Assembly (NCBI GenBank): GCA_002347125.1 | Contig: DDXG01000361.1 | Coordinates: 1-35,680 of the forward strand | Direction: 5' to 3' | Origin: Phycisphaerales bacterium UBA2266 | GTDB lineage: Bacteria > Planctomycetota > Phycisphaerae > Sedimentisphaerales > Anaerobacaceae | Length of the DNA stretch: 35,680 bases | Shown: piece after piece, positions 1 through 9,240 of the stretch | How positions within the stretch are numbered: position 1 is the first letter of the stretch | Layout of the letters: every line of letters begins with the position of its first letter | Program-made: the position numbers and the translations under genes | Notes under the pieces: model-generated | Databases searched by the model: none | Told to the model about the DNA's origin: nothing | Seen by the model: the letters and a program-made list of their open reading frames with translations, nothing else

Positions 1-1994
1 CCTTCGGCGCCGAAGGAAAGAACATAGATGCTATCGCCCTTGCGAAGGGCCTCGACAAAGGCCGCCTGCCGCTGGGCCAGAGGGGTACTGGCGGCAAGTT
101 CTTCGATCTTCGCCGCCGTCGCCTCGGCCGCCTCCCGCCAGGGCTTGGGGGCGTTCTTCATGGCGGTCAGATAGTCCTGCACGGCCTGGCGGACTTGGCG
201 CATAGACTTGTCGATCTCATTGTCGGCCCGGCTCTTGAGTCGGCCGCTCTCCTGGCGGACCCTTGCCAGTTCTCTCTCGGCGGCGTCCTTGAGCCCGCGA
301 GCCTCGTTGAGCTGTTCCTGGGCCTCATCGCGGCGGCGTTCGGCCGCCTCGCGGGTCGCCTGGACCTGGTTAATCAGCTCTGAGGCGGCGTCGACATCGG
401 CGGCCAGCAGACTCCGGGCGTGGTCGACGACGGCCGGTTCCAGGCCGACCCGCGCCGCGATAGCCAGGGCATTGCTGCTGCCGGGCGTGCCGATGAGTAG
501 CTTGAAGGTTGGGCTGAGCGTCTCGCGGTCAAACTGCACCGATGCGTTCTGGGCGCGGGCGGTGCGGTAGGCGTAGTTCTTCAGTTGCCCAAGGTGCGTG
601 GTGGCGATGGCCCGGGCCTGACGGGCGAGCAGGGCATCGAGGAACGCCTCGGACAGGGCCGCGCCTTCCGTGGGGTCGGTGCCGGCGCCTAGTTCATCGA
701 GCAGGACCAGGGTGCGGCTGTTGGCCCCTTTGAGGATGGTCACGAGCTGGCGCATGTGGGCCGAGAAGGTGCTGAGGCTCTGCTGGATGCTCTGTTCATC
801 GCCGATATCGGCGAAGATCCTTGAGAACACGCAGACCTTGGAATCGGCGCGGACGGGCAGGTGCATCCCGCTCTGAGCCATGAGCGTCAACAGGCCAACG
901 GTCTTGAGCATGACAGTCTTGCCGCCGGTGTTGGGCCCGGTCACAAGCAACAGGTCGAAGTCCCCGCCAAGACGGACATCGATGGGGACCACGTCTACAG
1001 CGGCCTGGGCCGGTTCGCAGCCTCGCCGGTGACCGGCCAGCCGCAGCAGCAGCGGATGCCTAGCCTGCCTCAATTCAAACGAGCAGCCCGTCTGAATCTC
1101 CGGGGCGTTCATCGCATAGGCCGCGCTGAATCGCGCCCGCGCAAAGGCCAGGTCCACGAACCCGAGCATTCGCACGTTGGCGAGGATGCGGTCGCCGTCG
1201 TCGAGGACCATCCGCGTCAACTGGAACAGGATGCGGCCGACTTCCTTCTTCTCCTCAAAGAGGACATCCTCCAGTTCGTTGCTCAGTTCGACGAGGGCGT
1301 CGGGCTCGACGAAGAGCGTGGCGCCGCTGTTGGAGCGGTCGAGGACGGTCCCGTGGAGGTAGCTGCGGTAATTGGCCTTGATGGCGACGACCGGACGGCC
1401 GTGGCGCATCATGAAGTTATCGTTCTCGATAGCCTTGCGCATCGCAGGCGAGGAGATGATGGCCTCGAACCTGGAGCGAATCTGATGGCTGATCCGCTCC
1501 ATGGCGCGTCGTATGTCGGCGAGCTTTTCGGAGGCCTCGTCGCAGACCCGCTTCTCCTCGTCAATGCAGCGGTTGATCTCGGTAACGAGCGGCTCGAAGC
1601 TGTCGAGACCACCAGCCATCGCCCGCAGACGGGGGAAGGTTGCCTCGTCCAGATCGCCGAGAAACCGGCGGAGGTTGCCGGCGGCGGCCAGCGTGTCGCC
1701 GATTCGCACGAGGTCCTCCGGTTCGAAGACGGTCTCCTTCCTGCCGAAATCCTCGATCAGTGGGCGAATGTTGCACATCCCCGCCAGGGGCACGCGGACA
1801 CCTTCATCAAGCAGTCGCCGCCACTCGGTGGTCTCGCCCATGCGGGCAGCCATCCATTCAAGGTCAGTGGAAGGACGCAACTGCTCGGCAGCCGCCCGGC
1901 CGAGGTCGCTGCTTGCGTAAACCGCCAGCTCTCGCCGGACTTCATCGAACTCCAGCACCTCCAGCGTGTGTTCATCGATTCGCCGGCGTCCCAT
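1..1994 (-). CDS. mutS2: Endonuclease MutS2, C-terminus cut by window edge
   Basis: MutS2 is a MutS-family ATPase and nuclease that restrains homologous recombination and, in some bacteria, acts on collided ribosomes. About 664 residues are visible. The N-terminal core begins HTLEVLEFDEVR. Walker A is TGPNTGGKT near residue 352, and Walker B is TLVLLDELGAGTDPTEG. A long charged coiled coil follows (RRRDEAQEQLNEARGLKDA). The visible end, KGDSIYVLSFGAEG, matches the beta-barrel segment that normally precedes the Smr nuclease domain, so roughly 120 residues including Smr lie off the left edge. The reading frame is the same at the start, at Walker A and at the edge. I chose the ATG at 1994 because GGAGG sits 8 bases upstream; an in-frame ATG at 2009 lacks such a site. 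The upstream neighbour (aldo/keto reductase, same strand) ends at 2077. Confidence 0.93.
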   Translation of the reverse strand, partial: MGRRRIDEHTLEVLEFDEVRRELAVYASSDLGRAAAEQLRPSTDLEWMAARMGETTEWRRLLDEGVRVPLAGMCNIRPLIEDFGRKETVFEPEDLVRIGDTLAAAGNLRRFLGDLDEATFPRLRAMAGGLDSFEPLVTEINRCIDEEKRVCDEASEKLADIRRAMERISHQIRSRFEAIISSPAMRKAIENDNFMMRHGRPVVAIKANYRSYLHGTVLDRSNSGATLFVEPDALVELSNELEDVLFEEKKEVGRILFQLTRMVLDDGDRILANVRMLGFVDLAFARARFSAAYAMNAPEIQTGCSFELRQARHPLLLRLAGHRRGCEPAQAAVDVVPIDVRLGGDFDLLLVTGPNTGGKTVMLKTVGLLTLMAQSGMHLPVRADSKVCVFSRIFADIGDEQSIQQSLSTFSAHMRQLVTILKGANSRTLVLLDELGAGTDPTEGAALSEAFLDALLARQARAIATTHLGQLKNYAYRTARAQNASVQFDRETLSPTFKLLIGTPGSSNALAIAARVGLEPAVVDHARSLLAADVDAASELINQVQATREAAERRRDEAQEQLNEARGLKDAAERELARVRQESGRLKSRADNEIDKSMRQVRQAVQDYLTAMKNAPKPWREAAEATAAKIEELAASTPLAQRQAAFVEALRKGDSIYVLSFGAE

Positions 1995-2076
1995 CAATTC
2001 GGCCTCCATCGACCGGTGCGGCGTCCCATCGGCGGCCTGCCGCCGGCGGGCACTCGAATGGCCGGGAAGAGGCGCT

Positions 2077-2988
2077 TCACGCCAAGTCCGCCAGCGCCCG
2101 GTTGATCCGCTCGATGGCCTCGTCGATCTCGGCGGGACTCTTAAAGCCGATTACAACCGCGTCGACCAGCCCGCTCTGCATCGTGAACCGTATGGACTTC
2201 TCGCGGTCTTCGGCCTTGGTGAAGTCGCCGTCGCCGATGATCTTCATGCCGATGACGCCATGGCCGTTCTTGCGCATCTCCCTGATCTGCTGGATGACAG
2301 GCTCCACGGCGGAGCCGTCGCTTGGGGCATCCCATCGTTCCGCCGGGGTATCCATGTGGGCGCCCTGGGGGTTGATCCGCACCAGATTCACGTCCACCCA
2401 GGGGAGCTTGGCCGCCAGCGTAACGGCCGGCAGACTATGGCACGACACACCGTGGGCCCGGATGATCTTGTTCTCCTTGGCCTGTTCCAGGGCGTCCAGG
2501 ATGCGGCGGCGTTCGTCGTCCCAGGCGCCCGTCACCGTACAGTGGGTCAGAAGGCTGTCGATATACTCCACGCCCAGTTCCTTGCGGTAACGGTCGAGGA
2601 CCTCCAGCGGATTGTCCGGCGTGCCGGGCATCTTGGACTGGATGAACAGCTTCTCTCTGGGCAGGCCTTTGATGGCCTCGCGGACCATTTCGTGGGTACG
2701 GTAGGAGTCAGCCGTGTCGATGTAGGTGATTCCCTGGTCGTATGCGTACCGGATGAGGCGATTGAATCCGTCCTGTCCGAGGGCCCGCTGGATGCTGCCC
2801 CCCTTGCTGCCGGCGCCAAGACCCAGGCGGCTGATCTTGAGGCCCGTCTTACCCAGTTTAACATGGTCCGTGGCCGTCTGTTTCTCTTTGCCCGCGACGG
2901 GCCCGACCAGTCCCGTCACCATCACAGCCCCGGCCAGAGAGGCGGTGCGGGACACAAACTCACGTCTTGTCATCGTCCTGTTGGTCAT
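2077..2988 (-). CDS. Tat-exported aldo/keto reductase
   Basis: A 303-residue NAD(P)H-dependent aldo/keto reductase-family protein. Residues 1-32 form a twin-arginine signal (TRREF at 7-11, then a hydrophobic stretch), so the mature enzyme is probably periplasmic. The catalytic tetrad is visible: D91 and Y96 in YIDTADSY, K119 in FIQSKM and H149 in LLTHC. The fold continues with GVSCHS and the late GMKIIG segment. Planctomycetes carry many exported members with unknown substrates, often sugars or their oxidation products. GGAG lies 8 bases before the ATG at 2988. It may be co-transcribed with mutS2, whose start is 83 bases beyond its stop. A promoter candidate lies at 3048-3076. The substrate cannot be read from the sequence. 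Confidence 0.9.
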   Translation of the reverse strand: MTNRTMTRREFVSRTASLAGAVMVTGLVGPVAGKEKQTATDHVKLGKTGLKISRLGLGAGSKGGSIQRALGQDGFNRLIRYAYDQGITYIDTADSYRTHEMVREAIKGLPREKLFIQSKMPGTPDNPLEVLDRYRKELGVEYIDSLLTHCTVTGAWDDERRRILDALEQAKENKIIRAHGVSCHSLPAVTLAAKLPWVDVNLVRINPQGAHMDTPAERWDAPSDGSAVEPVIQQIREMRKNGHGVIGMKIIGDGDFTKAEDREKSIRFTMQSGLVDAVVIGFKSPAEIDEAIERINRALADLA

Positions 2989-3047
2989 AGGTCACACTCC
3001 AATAGCATTGTGTTCTGTCGCCTTGGGAAGGCTCTGGGCCCGGTTAC

Positions 3048-3076
3048 AGTATGCCGGATACGGGTGGAAAACTCAA
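3048..3076 (-). promoter_or_regulatory. Candidate sigma-70 promoter of the aldo/keto reductase
   Basis: On the minus strand TTGAGT (3076-3071) and CATACT (3053-3048) are separated by 17 bases; each matches the consensus at 4 of 6 positions. The predicted transcript starts near 3041, leaving a leader of about 50 bases before the ATG at 2988. It diverges from the promoter at 3126-3154. Confidence 0.4.
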
Positions 3077-3125
3077 GAGGGACATGACCGGCGCCGATAA
3101 TTCTTCAAAAGGGGCAAAAAACCTG

Positions 3126-3154
3126 TTGACACGGTCAAGTCCCTGTAGGATATT
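3126..3154 (+). promoter_or_regulatory. Candidate sigma-70 promoter of the small Myb/SANT-like gene
   Basis: A perfect -35 box TTGACA (3126-3131) is followed after 17 bases by GATATT (3149-3154, 4 of 6). The predicted start of transcription near 3161 leaves a leader of about 34 bases with AAGGAG before the ATG at 3195. Confidence 0.5.
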
Positions 3155-3194
3155 CAGGCCAATGGAACGGTCTTTTGTGAAAGGAGTAAAAAAC

Positions 3195-3389
3195 ATGGCA
3201 CGCACGAAGCTCACCAAGGGCACATGGACGAAAGCCGATCTGGCGCTCCTGAAGAAGATGTTCCCGAATAACCCGACCGCGGCCGTAGCCGCCAAGCTCG
3301 GGCGACCGCTCGAGAACGTCAAGAAGAAGGCATCTCGTATGGGGCTGAAGAAAGCCAAGAAGTATCTCAAGTCCATCGGACGCGACTAA
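3195..3389 (+). CDS. Small Myb/SANT-like helix-turn-helix protein
   Basis: A 64-residue basic protein. The central part, GTWTKADLALLKKMF then NPTAAVAAKLGRP then ENVKKKASRMGL, has the tryptophan-led helix, turn and recognition-helix pattern of Myb/SANT or homeodomain-like folds, followed by a lysine-rich tail. It is probably DNA-binding, perhaps a regulator or a nucleoid-associated protein. The frame is open upstream to 3051, but I chose 3195 because AAGGAG lies about 9 bases before it and a good promoter sits between the two starts. It stands alone between divergent and downstream genes. Similar mini-proteins occur in planctomycetes to my knowledge; no target can be inferred. Confidence 0.75.
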   Translation: MARTKLTKGTWTKADLALLKKMFPNNPTAAVAAKLGRPLENVKKKASRMGLKKAKKYLKSIGRD

Positions 3390-3427
3390 TCGCGACCGCA
3401 GCGCGACATTGTGACGCTTAGGCTTCG

Positions 3428-3457
3428 TTGACACCGATGGGTATAGGGGGGTATGTT
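3428..3457 (+). promoter_or_regulatory. Distal candidate promoter upstream of the Gfo/Idh gene
   Basis: TTGACA (3428-3433) is followed after 18 bases by TATGTT (3452-3457). It lies in the 255-base gap before the oxidoreductase gene and 50 bases downstream of the small helix-turn-helix gene. Confidence 0.4.
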
Positions 3458-3506
3458 TTGCGCACTGCCGACCCGACAGGTGGGGGGAAGGTCCTTGGTT
3501 TTGGCC

Positions 3507-3534
3507 TTGAATACCTGTCTGCGCCTACTATAAT
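3507..3534 (+). promoter_or_regulatory. Proximal candidate promoter of the Gfo/Idh-HEAT-lyase run
   Basis: TTGAAT (3507-3512) and a perfect TATAAT (3529-3534) are separated by 16 bases. The predicted start near 3541 gives a leader of about 100 bases to the ATG at 3645. With the distal candidate it forms a stacked pair. Confidence 0.5.
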
Positions 3535-3644
3535 CGTTGTTTGAAATGCATTGACCGGCGGCGATGACCGGACGGCGGGAGCCGGACTCGTCCGCGGCGG
3601 GTCTGCCATTGGACAACTGATTCTTCATTGACGGAGAAACACGC

Positions 3645-4862
3645 ATGTCTACAAACCATCACATCCCTCGACGAGATTTCCTGCGAGCAACCGCGGCCGC
3701 GGCCGTGGGGGCACCGTTGTTTATCAACGCCAGGGTGTTCGGGGCCAACGCCCGCTTTACGCTGGCGGGAATCGGCATGGGCGGTCAGGGTCGGGGCGAT
3801 CTGGGGGCCTGCCTGGGTTTCAAGGAGGTCCAAGTGCGGGCGGTCTGCGACGTGGTCAGAGACCACCGCGACGCCGCCAAGGGCATGGTCGACGGGCGGT
3901 ACGGCAACTCCGACTGCACGACGTACCGTGACTTCCGTGACGTCATCGCCAGAGACGACATCGACGCGGTTCTGATCGGCACACCGGATCATTGGCACGC
4001 GATCATCGCGACGGCGGCGATGGCATCGGGCAAGGATGTGTACTGCGAGAAACCCGAGACTCTCACCGTGCGAGAGGGCCGCCGGATGGTCGAGACGGCT
4101 CGGCGATACGGACGCATCTTCTCCGGCGGGTCGCAGCGGGTATGGGAGGATTACAGCTGGTTCCATAGGATGGTCCAGGGCGGAGCGATCGGTGAAGTGA
4201 AAGAGGCATGGGTTGACGTCGGCGGGCCATCGGGGCCATGCTATCTGCCGCCGGAGCCGACCCCGCCGGATGTCGATTGGGATATGTGGCTGGGACCGGC
4301 GCCGGTGCGGCCGTTTCACTCAACGCTCATTCGCGGCGGCTTTCGGGCCTACCGGGACTATTCAGGCGGCGGCATGACGGACTGGGGCTGTCATGGGTTC
4401 GGGGGCGCCCTGTTCTGCCTGGGCCTTCATGAGACCGGACCGGTGGAGATCATCCCGCCGAACGGCCGGGATATCCAGCGTCTGACGTATGTCTTCGCCA
4501 ACGGAGTACGGATATACCACGGCGGCGGCTGGGGCGGGATACTGTCGTTTCGGGGCACGCAAGGAGAGATCCCGGCCAGAGACGGTAGCCAAAAACAGAC
4601 CCCGCCGGATATCTACATACCCAACTACAAGGGCAGGGGCGGCATCTTCGGCGACTTCGTCCATTGCGTGCTGACCCGCCAGCTTCCATTCCGGGATATC
4701 GAGCGGGCCCATCGGACAGCGACGCACTGCCATCTGGGCAATATCGCCTACTGGCTCAAGCGACCTCTCAAATGGGACCCGCAGAACGAGCAGATCATCG
4801 GGGACCCCGAGGCTGCCCGGTGGCTGGACCGCCCGAAGCGAGAGCCGTGGACTCTGTCATAA
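3645..4862 (+). CDS. Tat-exported Gfo/Idh/MocA family oxidoreductase
   Basis: A 405-residue NAD(P)-dependent oxidoreductase of the Gfo/Idh/MocA family, which oxidises or rearranges sugars and sugar derivatives. A twin-arginine signal PRRDFLRA (residues 8-15) precedes an Ala-rich hydrophobic stretch, so it is probably exported folded with its cofactor. The Rossmann fold begins with AGIGMGGQGRG (41-51). The family motif CEKP is at 134-137, and GTPDHWH (112-118) precedes it. The C-terminal substrate domain includes MTDWGCH and IFGDFVHCV. The HEAT-repeat gene begins 36 bases downstream, so the two are probably co-transcribed. Planctomycetes have large expansions of this exported type with mostly unknown substrates; the pectin/arabinan genes nearby suggest a carbohydrate. 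Confidence 0.92.
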   Translation: MSTNHHIPRRDFLRATAAAAVGAPLFINARVFGANARFTLAGIGMGGQGRGDLGACLGFKEVQVRAVCDVVRDHRDAAKGMVDGRYGNSDCTTYRDFRDVIARDDIDAVLIGTPDHWHAIIATAAMASGKDVYCEKPETLTVREGRRMVETARRYGRIFSGGSQRVWEDYSWFHRMVQGGAIGEVKEAWVDVGGPSGPCYLPPEPTPPDVDWDMWLGPAPVRPFHSTLIRGGFRAYRDYSGGGMTDWGCHGFGGALFCLGLHETGPVEIIPPNGRDIQRLTYVFANGVRIYHGGGWGGILSFRGTQGEIPARDGSQKQTPPDIYIPNYKGRGGIFGDFVHCVLTRQLPFRDIERAHRTATHCHLGNIAYWLKRPLKWDPQNEQIIGDPEAARWLDRPKREPWTLS

Positions 4863-4898
4863 ACCGTCCCAACCGACCCACAGCGAAAGGATGATACC

Positions 4899-7451
4899 AT
4901 GACCCGTTTCAAGGTGATTGCGATACTGACGCTGGTGCTGACGCCGGCTGGGGCTGTTCCGGCGGGTATGCCCCTGGATATGAACCGGCTGGACCAGGCG
5001 CTGACTGTGGTTCAGCGGTTTGAGTACGGAGCCAACTCCAATCCCCTGGAGTTCATTGAACAGACCGTCATGGCGGCCGCCACGAGACCCGGCGAGCGAG
5101 CACAGGTTGAGCAAAGGCTGCTGGCGACCCTGGCAAACACCCGGACGCGAGACGGCAAGATATTCCTTTGCCGGCAGCTTCGGACTATCGGCACCGAGCA
5201 GTGCATCGGCCGACTCGAACCGCTGCTGGCCGATCCGGAGGTCTCGCACGCGGCCCGCTATGCACTGGGGAGCATCGAAGGGGATGCAGCATCGGCGGCG
5301 TTGCACCGGACGCTGAACAGGGTGCCGCCGGCCCTGCAGGTGGGCATGGCCAATACGCTGGGCGAACGCCGCTACACCCCGGCAACGAACGATTTAGTAA
5401 GGCTATTGGGATCAAGCGAGCCGGCCGTGGCCGGCGCCGCGGCCAAGGCGTTGGGTCGTATCGGCAATCCCATCGCGGTAGCAGCCCTTCAGAAAGCCCG
5501 TCCGGGAGCGGCCCGAGCAGTGCAATCCGAGATTGACCGAGCCTTGATCCTCTGCGCCGAGGGATTCGTTGCGGAGGGCAAACCTGCGGCAGCTCAGAGG
5601 ATATATCAGGAGTTCTACGCAGCCGGCCAGCCCAGGCACATCCGTCTGGCGGCGCTGCGAGGGCTCGTGCTGACGCAAGGGCCGCAAGGGGCCGCAACCC
5701 TTGTCGAGGCGCTTCAGGGCGGCGACACGGAGGTGCGACAGGGAGCTATCGGCCTGATGCCGCTGGTGGAGGGCCGAGCCGCCACCCGAAGGTTCGCGGA
5801 CATGTTGGATTCCCTGCCGCCGGAGACGCAGGAAATGATGATTCGAGCCCTCGGTGATCGGGGCCACAGCGAGGCCGAGTCGGCGATCATCAAGGCCGGT
5901 GCCGGTCCGAACGAGCAGGTTCGTGTCGCGGCCGCGGAGGCACTCGGCAAGGTCGGAGGGCTGGCTTCGGTGGTTCCACTGGCCAAGATGGCTGCGGGAT
6001 CCGGCCCCGAGAAACCCGTCGCCCGACAAAGTCTGGCGAGACTCAACCCGCCGGGGATCAATGTCAAGTTGCTGGCGGCCATGGACGAGGAGGATCCGGC
6101 GGTCCAGGCTGAGATCATCCGCGTCCTGGGCGAGCGTGGGCTGCCCGCGGCGACGGTGAAGCTGCGAAAGGCCGCTGAAGACGACAGAGAAGGCGTGCGG
6201 CGGGAGGCCATCCGCGCCATAGGCAAGATGGGCGGCCCAGGCCAGCTTCGCACGCTTCTGGATATCGCAATCGCACCCAAAGACCCGGGCGACCGCGAGG
6301 TCGTGGAACAGGCGGTCGTCGATCTGTTCAGCCGCATGAGCGATCCTGAGGCACAGGTCCAGCCCGTATTGAACGCTCTGACCAGGGCCCCGAACGAAGC
6401 TAAGCCGGTGCTGCTGCGGCTACTCGGCCGTCCGGCGACGCCCGCCGCGCTGGCGGCGGTTCGCAGAGCGATGAAGGACCCCGATCCCGGTGTCAGTGAT
6501 GCGGCGGTCCGCACGCTGGCGGACTGGCCGAACATCGCGGCAGCGGACGATCTGCTGGTGATCGCCGGCCAATCGGGTAACCAGGCGCATAAGGTGCTGG
6601 CGCTGCGGGGCTATGTGCGTCTGGCAGGGTTGTCGAACAACCCGACGAGCATGTACGTGCGGGCGATGAACGCGGCGGAGCGGGCCGAGGACAAGAAACT
6701 GGTTCTGGCCGGTCTGGCGACGGCCGATTCGGTCGAGGCACTGGACATCGTACAGGGATATATCGATAACCCGCAACTCAAGGCCGAGGCCGCCCTGGCG
6801 ACGGTGCAGATCGCCGAGCGGCTCAAGGGCAGCCATCCCGACCGGGCGAAGGCAGCGATGAGAAAGGTGGTGTCGTCGGTCGAGAGTTCCGCGACCCGCG
6901 ACAAAGCCCAGGCCATCATCAATGAGATTGAGCAATACGAGGGTTATATCCTGACGTGGCTCGGCGCCGGGCCCTACAGCGAACGCGGCAAGGAAGGCCC
7001 GCAACTGTTCGACACCGCCTTCGACCCGGAGAAAGCGGAGGCCGTCGTTACCTGGCGACCCGTCCGGCAGGGTCTCGGTTCGTGGAATATCAACCTGGCG
7101 GCCACGTTCGGGGGCCGCGACAACGTGGCGGCGTATCTGCGAACGACGGTGATATCGCCGGTGGAGCAGGAGGTACAGATCGAGGTCGGCAGCGATGACT
7201 CGATCAAGGTCTGGCTCAACGGACAGTTCCTCCACGGCACGAACGCCAGCCGGAGCATCAGCCCCCGCCAGGATGTCGTCAGGGCCAGGCTCAACGCCGC
7301 CGTCAATACGCTGATGCTAAAGGTCATCAACAACGGCGGGGGCTGGGAGGCGGCCTGCCGAATTCGCAAGCCCGACGGCACAGCCATCGATGGCCTGCGG
7401 TTCGAGGCGGCCGATACTACCCCACGGCCGCGCGACCGACGCCGACCTTAG
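4899..7451 (+). CDS. Secreted HEAT-repeat protein with C-terminal beta-sandwich
   Basis: An 850-residue protein with a Sec signal (hydrophobic stretch at residues 5-22 ending AVPA). From about residue 60 to 650 it consists of HEAT/PBS-lyase-like helical repeats, recognisable by recurring units such as EVRQGAIGLMPLV and VRRAMKDPDPGVSDAAVRTLADW. These usually form a solenoid for protein binding. The last 160 residues look like an all-beta domain with the motif VGSDDSIKVWLNGQ and a late NTLMLKVINNGGGWE, seen in secreted planctomycete proteins and reminiscent of carbohydrate-binding sandwiches. AAAGGA precedes the ATG. It lies between the Gfo/Idh gene and the lyase-like gene on the same strand. 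The role is unknown; a periplasmic or surface scaffold is my inference. Confidence 0.85.
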   Translation: MTRFKVIAILTLVLTPAGAVPAGMPLDMNRLDQALTVVQRFEYGANSNPLEFIEQTVMAAATRPGERAQVEQRLLATLANTRTRDGKIFLCRQLRTIGTEQCIGRLEPLLADPEVSHAARYALGSIEGDAASAALHRTLNRVPPALQVGMANTLGERRYTPATNDLVRLLGSSEPAVAGAAAKALGRIGNPIAVAALQKARPGAARAVQSEIDRALILCAEGFVAEGKPAAAQRIYQEFYAAGQPRHIRLAALRGLVLTQGPQGAATLVEALQGGDTEVRQGAIGLMPLVEGRAATRRFADMLDSLPPETQEMMIRALGDRGHSEAESAIIKAGAGPNEQVRVAAAEALGKVGGLASVVPLAKMAAGSGPEKPVARQSLARLNPPGINVKLLAAMDEEDPAVQAEIIRVLGERGLPAATVKLRKAAEDDREGVRREAIRAIGKMGGPGQLRTLLDIAIAPKDPGDREVVEQAVVDLFSRMSDPEAQVQPVLNALTRAPNEAKPVLLRLLGRPATPAALAAVRRAMKDPDPGVSDAAVRTLADWPNIAAADDLLVIAGQSGNQAHKVLALRGYVRLAGLSNNPTSMYVRAMNAAERAEDKKLVLAGLATADSVEALDIVQGYIDNPQLKAEAALATVQIAERLKGSHPDRAKAAMRKVVSSVESSATRDKAQAIINEIEQYEGYILTWLGAGPYSERGKEGPQLFDTAFDPEKAEAVVTWRPVRQGLGSWNINLAATFGGRDNVAAYLRTTVISPVEQEVQIEVGSDDSIKVWLNGQFLHGTNASRSISPRQDVVRARLNAAVNTLMLKVINNGGGWEAACRIRKPDGTAIDGLRFEAADTTPRPRDRRRP

Positions 7452-7521
7452 CGGCGCAGGCAAGTTGACGTCGTGTGCGCTTTGCTTGTGATCGGGACCG
7501 GATAGGGTCCAAGGATGTGCT

Positions 7522-9204
7522 ATGATGAGAAGGATTGCCCCAAGTGATGGCATCCGGATGGCGGCGGCAGTCGTCTTTGCAGCAGTCCTGGCTTCGGCGG
7601 CCGCCGGGTATGAGAACGCAGACTGCATCAAGGCGGTTCGGCGATTCGCCGACACGGTCATTGAGCGGGGAACCGACACATACGGCGATATTCACAGCCC
7701 GTTGTTCGTGGATGGCCTGCACGTCCGGACGCTGGAACCGGTACGCTGGGCAGGCCCCAACGGGCAGACGTGGGTACTGTCCAACTTCGCCAGCCAGCAG
7801 CCATTGATGCGTCTGCTGGACGGACTGACGACTCTGACCGGGCAAGCGAAGTATCGCCGGGCGGCTGAAGCGGCAACGGCGTATGCATTGACCAATTGCT
7901 GCGCCCCCAACGGCTTGCTGTACTGGGGCGGGCATTTGGCATGGGACCTTGAGGGCAACCAGGGGGTCGGACAAACCAGCGATGGGCACGAACTCAAGAC
8001 CCACCAACCGTACTTCGAGCTGATGTGGCGGGTGGACTCCGAGGCGGCACGCAAGCTGGCGGAGGCAATCTGGGCAAGACACATCATTGACTGGCCGCGG
8101 CTGGATTACAACCGCCACGGGAATATGAGGGACCGGCTCAAACCGAGGTGGGACGCCGTGTACGAAGAGGACATCACAGTGCCCTTCGCGACGCCCAAGA
8201 GCAACCTGTCGTTCGTCAATGTGACGCCTCCATTGATGCGGGCCGGTGTAGCGCTGGCGGTTCTGGACCAGAGCCAGGAGGCGCTGCTGTGGACGGATCG
8301 GCTGGTCGAGCGGTGGCAACAGGCCGAGGACCCGAACACGGCTCTGTCCGGCGGGCAACTCAGCTACCGTCAGCCGGATCGGGCCCAGATAGCCCTGGGC
8401 CACGTCCATCCGAGTATCAATGAGGCCAAGATCGTGGCCTCCTATCATCAGACCGGACGATACCACGACTTGCCACTGGCCCAGATGCAGGCGGCCGAGA
8501 TGCTGATAAAAGCCGGCGGCCGCAGCGCAGGGGTCGCACGCAGGTTCATCGCGTGGGCCTGTGAGGACCTCAAGGCCTACGCCAAGTGCTGCTACGATCC
8601 GAACAGCGGTCGATTCATCGCCGTCATGGTCGACGGCACGCCGATTCAGTGGCAGCAGTCCGGCAGCGGCTACTACGTTCCGCAATCCTTTGCCCCTCGT
8701 AATCCGGACGGTTCCCTGCTGTGGGGCTGTGCACTGGGCTACCGCCTGACAAAGGATGCAGAACTGTGGCGGATGACGCGGGAGATTTGCAGGCGATTCG
8801 GCCTCGGCGACGTCGGCCGCGCGGATGGGGCGGACCGCGCCCCGGACTTCCAGACCAACCACAGCGACTGGGAGAGCCTTTACGCCCTGCTCGAACTGTA
8901 TAGAGCCACCGGCGACGAGGCCTTTATGCGGTTGGCTCGGAGAATCGGCGATAATCTGCTCCGGACCCAGGCCCCGAACGGCTTATTCCCACGACAAGGC
9001 CGGCAATGGGCTCGCACCGGGGATGAGGTTCCCCTGGCCCTGCTCCATCTGGCCGCCGCGGAGGCAGGCAAGACGGACCTGATGCCACAGCCGGTCCTGG
9101 ACAGTCGGTTCTTCCACTGCCAGTACCACCAGCCGCTTGAGAAAGAACAGGAGAAACGGGCCGACAACCGGACCTACGATCACCTGGTCTTTTACGGCCA
9201 GTGA
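7522..9204 (+). CDS. Secreted family-2-like pectate lyase (periplasmic type)
   Basis: A 560-residue protein with a signal peptide (hydrophobic 13-28). Its alpha-helical (alpha/alpha)-barrel pattern resembles periplasmic pectate lyases of polysaccharide lyase family 2, which cleave polygalacturonate by beta-elimination with a metal ion. From memory of the family, the metal is held by His-Glu-His and the base is an Arg next to the last His. Here H138 (YWGGH), E157 (HELK) and R198-H199 (YNRHG) are in suitable order, and the Glu-to-His spacing of 42 matches what I recall. AAGGA lies 6 bases before ATG 7522. The gene follows the HEAT gene by 70 bases and converges on GH127, which fits a pectin/arabinan-degrading locus. 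The alternative is another (alpha/alpha)-barrel sugar enzyme. Confidence 0.6.
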   Translation: MMRRIAPSDGIRMAAAVVFAAVLASAAAGYENADCIKAVRRFADTVIERGTDTYGDIHSPLFVDGLHVRTLEPVRWAGPNGQTWVLSNFASQQPLMRLLDGLTTLTGQAKYRRAAEAATAYALTNCCAPNGLLYWGGHLAWDLEGNQGVGQTSDGHELKTHQPYFELMWRVDSEAARKLAEAIWARHIIDWPRLDYNRHGNMRDRLKPRWDAVYEEDITVPFATPKSNLSFVNVTPPLMRAGVALAVLDQSQEALLWTDRLVERWQQAEDPNTALSGGQLSYRQPDRAQIALGHVHPSINEAKIVASYHQTGRYHDLPLAQMQAAEMLIKAGGRSAGVARRFIAWACEDLKAYAKCCYDPNSGRFIAVMVDGTPIQWQQSGSGYYVPQSFAPRNPDGSLLWGCALGYRLTKDAELWRMTREICRRFGLGDVGRADGADRAPDFQTNHSDWESLYALLELYRATGDEAFMRLARRIGDNLLRTQAPNGLFPRQGRQWARTGDEVPLALLHLAAAEAGKTDLMPQPVLDSRFFHCQYHQPLEKEQEKRADNRTYDHLVFYGQ

Positions 9205-9240
9205 CACCGGCATCATGCGGACCCTGCAGAACGAAAACGG

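Noticed and set aside
861..2105. Long plus-strand open frame of 414 codons over mutS2
   Set aside because: It is antisense to the clearly homologous MutS2 frame (Walker A and B on the minus strand) and its product lacks any recognisable feature; such shadows are expected at this GC content.
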